Below are positions 7,301 through 12,109 of a stretch of DNA of 12,109 bases, piece after piece (the stretch's first letter is position 1; each line of letters begins with the position of its first letter). The DNA comes from Ilumatobacteraceae bacterium. GTDB lineage: Bacteria; Actinomycetota; Acidimicrobiia; Acidimicrobiales; Ilumatobacteraceae. The translations under genes were made by a program, and so were the position numbers. The stretch lies in NCBI GenBank assembly GCA_023257035.1, contig JALRDI010000302.1:1-12109 (forward strand), in the 5' to 3' direction. The notes under the pieces are model-generated. The model did not search any database and was not told where the DNA came from. It saw only the letters and a list, made by a program, of their open reading frames with translations.

Positions 7301-8089
7301 ATGAACCTCACCACGATGTCCTACAGCGTTTCTGATGGTGTTGCCCATCTCCGTCTCACGCGCCCTGAGGGTGCCAATGCGATGAATCTCGACTTTTCGA
7401 AAGATATTCGCGAGGTGATGATTGCGATCGAGCACGACCCCTCGGTGAAGTCGGTGTCGGTCACTGCGGACGGCAAAGTGTTTTGCGCTGGAGGTGACCT
7501 GAAGGAGTTCGATTCGTTCGGCGACGCACTTCCTGCTGCGGCGTCTGGCCTTCTCGTCGATTACCACGCAGCGACCTATCGAATGAACCGTGTACCGAAG
7601 CCGTTCGTGGCTGGCGTTCGTGGAGCGGCAGGTGGTGCGGGTCTGTCATTCATGTGCGCATTCGATCTCGTCGTGGCTGGCGAATCAGCAAAGTTCACAA
7701 TGGGGTACACAAAAGCGGGTATGACCCCTGACGGAACCTCAACCTACTTTCTTGCACGCCACATCGGATTGCGCCGGGCCATGGAACTGACGCTGACCAA
7801 TCGGGTGCTGAGCGCTCAAGAAGCCCTTGATTGGGGACTTGTCAACATGGTGGTACCTGATGACGATGTTGATGCGACCGCCTCATCAATCGCAGCGAGT
7901 CTCGCAGCAGGAGCCTCACGCTCGATCGGTGTCGCAAAGCGCCTGATCTACCAGGGCTACGAATCATCACTTGAAGAAGCTGGCGAGCGTGAAGCCCAAG
8001 AGATCGTGAAGGCAATGGCCACAGTTGATGGCCGTGAAGGCATCAATGCGTTCGCGTCTCGTCGCGAACCTCAATATCGAGGGGAATAA
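7301..8089 (+). CDS. Enoyl-CoA hydratase/isomerase family protein (PaaG-like residues)
   Basis: A 262-aa crotonase-fold protein, a standard length. The oxyanion-hole strand FCAGGDLKEF (residues 61-70) and the helix GAAGGAGLSFMCAFDLVVA (109-127) are clear. Both glutamates of true hydratases appear to be replaced: Gly at the E144 position (GGAGL in place of GGCEL) and Tyr at the E164 position (FTMGYTKAGMTPDG). Instead Asp144 in MTPDG matches the catalytic Asp of PaaG-type enoyl-CoA isomerases. Isomerisation or another CoA reaction is therefore more likely than hydration; this rests on hand alignment. ATG 7301 has only a weak GGTGAG immediately upstream; an alternative ATG at 7316 would remove five residues. 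It lies 17 bp behind hrpA and probably shares its transcript. Its stop is 5 bp from the convergent flavoenzyme stop. Confidence 0.9.
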   Translation: MNLTTMSYSVSDGVAHLRLTRPEGANAMNLDFSKDIREVMIAIEHDPSVKSVSVTADGKVFCAGGDLKEFDSFGDALPAAASGLLVDYHAATYRMNRVPKPFVAGVRGAAGGAGLSFMCAFDLVVAGESAKFTMGYTKAGMTPDGTSTYFLARHIGLRRAMELTLTNRVLSAQEALDWGLVNMVVPDDDVDATASSIAASLAAGASRSIGVAKRLIYQGYESSLEEAGEREAQEIVKAMATVDGREGINAFASRREPQYRGE

Positions 8090-8094
8090 TTTCT

Positions 8095-9030
8095 CTACGA
8101 GAGTCGGCTGACGGTTTCGGAGAATTCTGCGACAGTCGACGAAATGATTTCGCCCACCGAGCGAATCTGATCGATTCTCCCGGCAACTTGACCGGTAAGA
8201 GCGAGAGCGGCTTCCATGTCGCCGCCAAAGTAAAGATCTTGCGCGTTGCCGAAATCATCAAAAACATTGTGGTCTGCGCCAACAAGGCTCTCTGAGCGAC
8301 CTGTTCGTAACGCCCGCAAGGCAGGGGAGAACTGCTCATTGAGAAAAACTGTGTCGGTTTCTGCGGCATTCACAATTGCTAGTTTCCAGTTCTCGTGAAC
8401 CGGTGATTCTTTCGCTGCGACCATTTGGGTTCCCATTTGAACTCCATCGGCACCGAGCGCAAACGCGGCAGCCATCGTCATTCCGTCGCAGATTCCACCT
8501 GCAGCGATGATGGGCACGTCAACGCGTGATCTGATGAGCGGCAGCAGCACCATGGTCGAGACAGGTGTTGGGCTTTTGAATCCTCCACCTTCGCCTCCTT
8601 CAACGACCAGTCCATCGACGCCTGCATCGACAGCTTTCAGAGCGGCTTGCAGCGTGGGCACGACGTGATACACGGTGAGTCCTGCGTCTTTGAGCGTTGC
8701 GGTGTACTTCGTTGGTGAACCCGCCGACGTGGTCACAAATTTCACGCCTTGATCAATGACAAATTCAGCAATGCTCGGGTCGCGGACGAAGGCTTGAGCG
8801 ATGTTCACCCCGAATGGCTTGTCTGTGAGGTCGCGCATCTTGCGGATCTCATCTTTCACGGCGTCGAGTTCGCCAGAAGAAGTCTCAATGATGCCGCAGG
8901 CTCCGGCTGATGAGACCGCGGAAGCGAGCTGACTTCGTGCAATCCATCCCATCGGTGCCTGAACAATTGGAATCTCGACTCCGAGATCACGTGAGACGCG
9001 GTTTCGTGTTGGGTCAAAGGCGTGATGCAT
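8095..9030 (-). CDS. Nitronate monooxygenase-family flavoprotein (2-nitropropane dioxygenase-like)
   Basis: A 311-aa FMN-dependent TIM-barrel protein. Motifs: PIVQAPMGWI (residues 21-30) at the FMN-binding first strand, GVNI (74-77), LVVEGGEGGGFK (141-152), and the phosphate-binding IIAAGGICDG (174-183) plus ALGADGVQMGT (191-201). In nitronate monooxygenases and FabK the EGGG segment reads EAGGH, with a catalytic His; here the position is Phe151, so classic nitronate oxidation is doubtful. Family members without the His occur in actinobacteria; IpdC of steroid-ring degradation is one possible relative, but I cannot confirm this. ATG 9030 lies 4 nt after the permease stop, with AAAGGG 8 nt upstream inside the permease gene, so it is the last gene of the permease operon. 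A link to sugar uptake is unexplained. Confidence 0.88.
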   Translation of the reverse strand: MHHAFDPTRNRVSRDLGVEIPIVQAPMGWIARSQLASAVSSAGACGIIETSSGELDAVKDEIRKMRDLTDKPFGVNIAQAFVRDPSIAEFVIDQGVKFVTTSAGSPTKYTATLKDAGLTVYHVVPTLQAALKAVDAGVDGLVVEGGEGGGFKSPTPVSTMVLLPLIRSRVDVPIIAAGGICDGMTMAAAFALGADGVQMGTQMVAAKESPVHENWKLAIVNAAETDTVFLNEQFSPALRALRTGRSESLVGADHNVFDDFGNAQDLYFGGDMEAALALTGQVAGRIDQIRSVGEIISSTVAEFSETVSRLS

Positions 9031-9034
9031 ATGG

Positions 9035-9970
9035 TCAGCCCTTTACAGAACCTGCGAGCAAGCCGCGCACGAAGTACCGCTGCATCGCGAAGAACACGAC
9101 AAGTGGCACGAACGCCTGAACGAATGCTGCGGCGGGCAGCAGGTGTTCGTTCGTACCGAAGTCACCTGCGAGAGTTGCCACGAAGATCGTTGTTGGACGT
9201 GCATCCGGGTTGGTGCCAGCCATCGTGTTCGCAATGAGGAAGTCGTTCCAGGTCCAGAGGAACTGGAAGATGGCGAACGCTGCGAGTACTGGCACTGATA
9301 GTGGAAGAACAAGACGCCAGAAGATGGTGAAATGGTCTGCGCCGTCGATCCGCGCTGCCTCAAAGACATCTTTTGGAAGTGATGAGATGTAGTTGTGCAG
9401 CAAGAAAATTGCGAAGGGCAGTGCGAACCCGGTGTGAGTCAGCCAGATCGCTGTTGACGTATTTACGAGTCCGAGGTTGGGGATGATCGTGACTGTTTTG
9501 TCGATGAACGGCAGCGTGAGGTGCGCACCATTGACATAGGTCTGGAGTAATGGGATGAGTGCAACCTGCAGTGGAATTGCGAGGAGTGACACCGTTGCAA
9601 TGAACAATGTCTTCCGGCCTTTGAAATCGATCCATGCAAATCCGTAAGCAGCAAAGGTCGCGATTGCGATTGGGATGATTGTTGCTGGAATTGCGATTGC
9701 CATTGAGTTGATGAGGGAGTTTCCAATGGTGCCAGCTGCCGAAGCGTTGAAGATGTAGTCGTAGTTATCGATGGTGAGATCGCCTGGTTTGATCGTCCAC
9801 CAGCCGCTATTTCGCTGGGCATCACGGGAACGCCACGAGTTGAGGAACAGGCTGACACTTGGCACCGACCAGACGATGACGATCAGCCACAACACGCCGA
9901 CCGGTATCGACCTCAGTAATCCATAGATGCGGTCGATGGGGCCACGGCGAGAGTTCATTGTGGTTGACAT
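9035..9970 (-). CDS. Carbohydrate ABC transporter permease, MalG/AglG-like
   Basis: A 311-aa inner-membrane permease of the binding-protein-dependent transport family. Six hydrophobic segments: about residues 22-43, 88-113, 121-143, 172-193, 223-246 and 278-298. The cytoplasmic EAA loop FEAARIDGADHFTIFWRLVLP (203-223), which docks onto the ATPase, is intact. The N-terminal block VPSVSLFLNSWRSRDAQRNS followed by GWW resembles the alpha-glucoside permease AglG, making an oligosaccharide or alpha-glucoside the most likely cargo; this is an inference from sequence memory. The start ATG 9970 is preceded by a good Shine-Dalgarno GGAGG, 6 nt away, and lies 1 nt after the stop of the partner permease, so the two are translationally linked. 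No substrate-binding protein or ATPase is in the window. Confidence 0.93.
   Translation of the reverse strand: MSTTMNSRRGPIDRIYGLLRSIPVGVLWLIVIVWSVPSVSLFLNSWRSRDAQRNSGWWTIKPGDLTIDNYDYIFNASAAGTIGNSLINSMAIAIPATIIPIAIATFAAYGFAWIDFKGRKTLFIATVSLLAIPLQVALIPLLQTYVNGAHLTLPFIDKTVTIIPNLGLVNTSTAIWLTHTGFALPFAIFLLHNYISSLPKDVFEAARIDGADHFTIFWRLVLPLSVPVLAAFAIFQFLWTWNDFLIANTMAGTNPDARPTTIFVATLAGDFGTNEHLLPAAAFVQAFVPLVVFFAMQRYFVRGLLAGSVKG
9039..9044 (-). promoter_or_regulatory. Ribosome binding site of the NMO-like gene
   Basis: AAAGGG on the minus strand lies 8 nt before ATG 9030, inside the 3' end of the permease gene. It supports this start and operon-style translation. Confidence 0.5.
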
Positions 9971-9971
9971 C

Positions 9972-11900
9972 TCAGCCCTCCCTCTGCATGCGGCGAATAT
10001 TGATGAACATCACTGGTAGCACTGAGAAGAAGATGAGGCCGGCAAGAGCCGCGCCAACTCCAGTATTGAAGTTCGAGAAGGCCTCTCGGTACATATTGTT
10101 CGCAAGCACCTCGGTACCGAGCGTGCCGTTCGTCATCACCTTGACGATGTCGAAGACTTTCATCACGAGCACGATGAGTGTCGTGACGACAACGCCAATT
10201 GTGGTCGAAATTTGCGGAAGGGTGACTTTCCAAAAAATCTGACTGGTGGTTGCACCATCGACTCGTGCTGCTTCCAACAGTTCGGTAGGAACGGCCTTAA
10301 TTGCAGCAGAGAGAATGACCATTGCAAATCCGGTCTGAATCCAAATAAGCACGACCATTAACCAGAAGTTGTTAAATGGTGGTTCCTGTACGAAGTAAAT
10401 GGGTGCAGCGACTTGTTGGCCTGATCCGTTGAACCTGAATCCGCCGACTCCGTCGCCGGTGATGCCCCAGTAACGCCATGCGAACCACCCGAGGAGTCCT
10501 GCAGTAATCAGTGGGACGACCGATCGTGTGGGGTTTCCTGATGCCAGTGCTCGAACAGCGACGATGAGAAGGGCAAGAAGGATGGCGAGAACGACAACTC
10601 CAAAGATGAGAGTTGGTAACCCGGAGCCGGTACTGAGGCGCCCGAGGCCAACCCAAAGGGCGTTGATGACACCGGTCTGAGATTTTGACGAGTCACGAGC
10701 GATGTACATGAATCGCCACACGACAGATGCTCCAACGAGAGAGATTGCCATTGGCATAAAGATCACCGATTTTGCGACACGTTCAAGCCGCACTCCGTCG
10801 GCGAGCACCGCAATCGCAAGCCCGAGCGAAGTTGAGAGCAACGTGACAGCGAGAACCCACCAGAGGTTGTTGATCAGAGTTCCGCGAAGTGCGGTGAACA
10901 CAGCGAAGGCGAGAAATACGACGCCGGCGATGAGCGGCCCGGATGAGGCACTGCCAAGTTCAACGAGATGCCCAGTCTGTTGACGAGCGCGAATGGCCAG
11001 AATGATGAATGCAACAAAGCAGATAAGGGCTGCCCAGAACAATCGACTTCCGAAAATCGCCTGCCATTCGGAAAGGTTGAGCGCTTTCGGGTCTTTGAAG
11101 ATGGAGATGTAGTTATCGAGCCACACGAACGACTCGCTTTTCCGGTCAAGTAGCGACAGGTAGAGCGTTCTGACGGTGGGCACCACCAGAGCAGCAAAGA
11201 TGAAGAGAAGAGCAGGTCCAAGAAAAATAACGCTGCGCGATCGCTGGTCTCGATTGTTTCGTTCGGTTTCATCCGGGATTGCGCCTAGAGCAGATCGGAC
11301 ACCGATTGCGGCTGCCGGGACACCTAACGCGATCGCGGACCACGCAACGGAGCCATTTCCAAGATCGGGGATCGCCCAGGCTCCAATGAGCCAGCCGGCG
11401 GTTGCTCCGAGGAGCGCCCCATCGCTCGGGCCCCGCTTCCTCAGCGTTTGAATTCCAACGCCGATTGCACCTCCGATAATCGTTGCGATCACAAGAGACG
11501 GAATCGAGAGGTTGGGTTGGGACGAATCGATAATGAGCGAGCCGGCGATTCCGCCGGTAACCCCGAGTCCGACACCGGCGATGAGAAGTCGGGTTCGAGG
11601 GGAAGTTACGAGAGCAAGAAGGGCACCGATCGTTCCTGTGACGAGTGATATGCAAAGAGGGAGCCATGCCCATGCGGCAATGCGCAAGAGCGCGCCGCCA
11701 TCGCTTGTTGATCCCACCGTCAGGCGGTTACCGGACAGCAAGACTCCGCCAATGAAGCCAAGCAAGCCCCACGCAAGGAATCGGAAGCGCGTGAAGTTGT
11801 TGCGAAGTTGGTTGAAGAGGAGATTGGCGCCGATCCAGATGCCGCCGCTCACGAGCACAGCAAGTATGATGAAGAAGTACAAAATTTTGCTCTTCAACAA
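9972..11900 (-). CDS. Expanded MalF-type sugar ABC transporter permease (5' end at sequence junction)
   Basis: A 642-aa membrane protein, about twice the usual 290-330 aa. The MalF-type core begins at FLGPALLFIFAALVVP (226-241) and ends with the EAA loop LEAARVDGATTSQIFWKVTLP (542-562) and a final membrane segment (about 616-635). Before the core lie about 220 residues with six to eight hydrophobic, Gly-rich segments. Two further hydrophobic hairpins interrupt the core, at about 288-340 and 428-479. Each hairpin adds an even number of helices, so core topology could be kept. It should pair with the permease 1 nt downstream to import an oligosaccharide. The coordinates use TTG 11900, but the first three to six residues probably derive from the foreign DNA that starts at 11,880-11,900, so the true start is likely lost or altered. 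The frame upstream of 11900 runs into a stop at 11958-11960. Confidence 0.85.
   Translation of the reverse strand: MLKSKILYFFIILAVLVSGGIWIGANLLFNQLRNNFTRFRFLAWGLLGFIGGVLLSGNRLTVGSTSDGGALLRIAAWAWLPLCISLVTGTIGALLALVTSPRTRLLIAGVGLGVTGGIAGSLIIDSSQPNLSIPSLVIATIIGGAIGVGIQTLRKRGPSDGALLGATAGWLIGAWAIPDLGNGSVAWSAIALGVPAAAIGVRSALGAIPDETERNNRDQRSRSVIFLGPALLFIFAALVVPTVRTLYLSLLDRKSESFVWLDNYISIFKDPKALNLSEWQAIFGSRLFWAALICFVAFIILAIRARQQTGHLVELGSASSGPLIAGVVFLAFAVFTALRGTLINNLWWVLAVTLLSTSLGLAIAVLADGVRLERVAKSVIFMPMAISLVGASVVWRFMYIARDSSKSQTGVINALWVGLGRLSTGSGLPTLIFGVVVLAILLALLIVAVRALASGNPTRSVVPLITAGLLGWFAWRYWGITGDGVGGFRFNGSGQQVAAPIYFVQEPPFNNFWLMVVLIWIQTGFAMVILSAAIKAVPTELLEAARVDGATTSQIFWKVTLPQISTTIGVVVTTLIVLVMKVFDIVKVMTNGTLGTEVLANNMYREAFSNFNTGVGAALAGLIFFSVLPVMFINIRRMQREG
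9977..9981 (-). promoter_or_regulatory. Ribosome binding site of the MalG-like permease
   Basis: GGAGG on the minus strand sits 6 nt before ATG 9970, within the last codons of the upstream permease. It shows that operon-internal genes here use Shine-Dalgarno initiation, in contrast to the leaderless first genes. Confidence 0.65.
11880..11900. other. Junction between actinobacterial and phage-like DNA
   Basis: Left of about 11,880 the sequence is roughly 55% G+C with actinobacterial coding; right of about 11,900 it falls to 30-40%, with phage-like codons and a strong Shine-Dalgarno sequence. The permease frame is authentic up to about the KILYFF residues (codons near 11,871-11,888). The phage frame is plausible from about 11,885 onward (residues FALQQMGRRRR). 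The exact breakpoint cannot be set to better than about 20 bp. I see no integrase, tRNA or terminal repeat. Confidence 0.75.
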
Positions 11901-11978
11901 ATGGGGAGAAGAAGACGTGCAGAATACGATGATGGGGTTCCTAGAATTAAGATACCTTCACCATCACCAAATACGTAA
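11901..11978 (+). CDS. 3' end of a phage-like gene (or 25-codon ORF)
   Basis: The plus-strand frame reads MGRRRRAEYDDGVPRIKIPS and then PSPNT before TAA (11976-11978). ATG 11901 has no ribosome binding site, so it is more likely an internal Met of a gene whose 5' part is cut by the junction; the frame stays open to the left (FALQQ before MGRRRR). The basic run and proline-rich tail would suit the C-terminus of a virion or DNA-handling protein, but I do not recognise the family. It ends 18 nt before the next gene on the same strand. Confidence 0.4.
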   Translation: MGRRRRAEYDDGVPRIKIPSPSPNT

Positions 11979-11982
11979 TTTT

Positions 11983-11990
11983 AAAGGAGA
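11983..11990 (+). promoter_or_regulatory. Strong Shine-Dalgarno of the terminal phage-like gene
   Basis: AAAGGAGA is placed 6 nt before ATG 11997. It is the strongest ribosome binding site in the window, typical of phage late genes and unlike the leaderless starts to the left. Confidence 0.75.
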
Positions 11991-11996
11991 ACAATT

Positions 11997-12109
11997 ATGG
12001 CTATTACAACTAATGCAATTTGCAATTCATTCAAAAAGCAATTGTTAGGTGGTGAGCATGATTTTGATAGTGGAGGAGATACATTTAAATTAGCAATGTA
12101 CACTTCTGC
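11997..12109 (+). CDS. Putative phage virion structural protein, N-terminal part (3' truncated)
   Basis: The first 37 codons are visible: it starts MAITTNAICNSFKKQLLGG, then EHDFDSGGDTFKLAMYTS, and runs off the window. This opening (M-A-x-T-T-x-x-I-C-N-S-F-K, then GDTFKLAxYTS) matches, from memory, a small protein that recurs next to structural genes in marine phages of cyanobacteria and SAR11-type hosts and is usually labelled hypothetical or structural. The function is not firmly known. Codon usage is A+T-rich (about 33% G+C locally), and the ATG follows a canonical Shine-Dalgarno sequence. It continues in the same direction as the preceding phage-like reading frame. Confidence 0.6.
   Translation, partial: MAITTNAICNSFKKQLLGGEHDFDSGGDTFKLAMYTS

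Noticed and set aside
9035..11900. Frameshifted or fused permease gene explaining the 642-aa length
   Set aside because: A single uninterrupted frame keeps core motifs in the correct order with one EAA loop, so it is an expansion rather than a fusion of two permeases.
11512..12048. Open frame of 178 codons crossing the junction on the plus strand
   Set aside because: It is antisense to the permease in the left part and out of frame with the phage-like genes on the right; its product matches nothing.
11880..12109. Integrated prophage boundary
   Set aside because: There is no tRNA or direct repeat at the break, no integrase, and a structural-type gene at the edge; a chimera explains it better. 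Kept as an open finding.

Overview
The first ~11.88 kb is bacterial DNA of about 55% G+C and extremely gene-dense: only about 190 bases (1.6%) lie between genes, and convergent genes sit 5 bp apart or share a stop palindrome. A homologue of the mycothiol-dependent nitroreductase Rv2466c, FadE-type acyl-CoA metabolism, and leaderless promoters (TANNNT 6-7 nt before the start codon) point to a streamlined actinobacterium. A marine Acidimicrobiia-like lineage is my guess, not something the sequence proves.

Layout, left to right: the 3' end of recD (+); an acyl-CoA dehydrogenase (-) divergent from an Rv2466c-like thioredoxin-fold protein (+), with overlapping -10 elements between them; a hypothetical membrane protein with an acidic ectodomain (+); an EVE-domain protein (-) divergent from a full-length HrpA-type DEAH RNA helicase (+); a crotonase-family enoyl-CoA isomerase/hydratase (+) directly behind the helicase; then a tightly packed minus-strand operon of two sugar-type ABC permeases and a nitronate-monooxygenase-like flavoenzyme.

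The upstream permease is the most unusual protein. Its normal MalF-type core is preceded by about 220 residues of extra membrane segments and interrupted by two further hydrophobic hairpins. The substrate-binding protein and ATPase that should accompany the permeases are not in the window.

At about 11,880-11,900, exactly where the permease begins, the sequence changes abruptly to about 33% G+C DNA. This part has a strong Shine-Dalgarno sequence and the start of a protein resembling small virion proteins of marine phages. The likeliest explanation is an artificial join (assembly misjoin or whole-genome-amplification chimera) between an actinobacterial genome and an unrelated phage. A true insertion cannot be excluded from sequence alone. 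I see no CRISPR array, tRNA, rRNA, transposon, or clear new defence or biosynthetic system.
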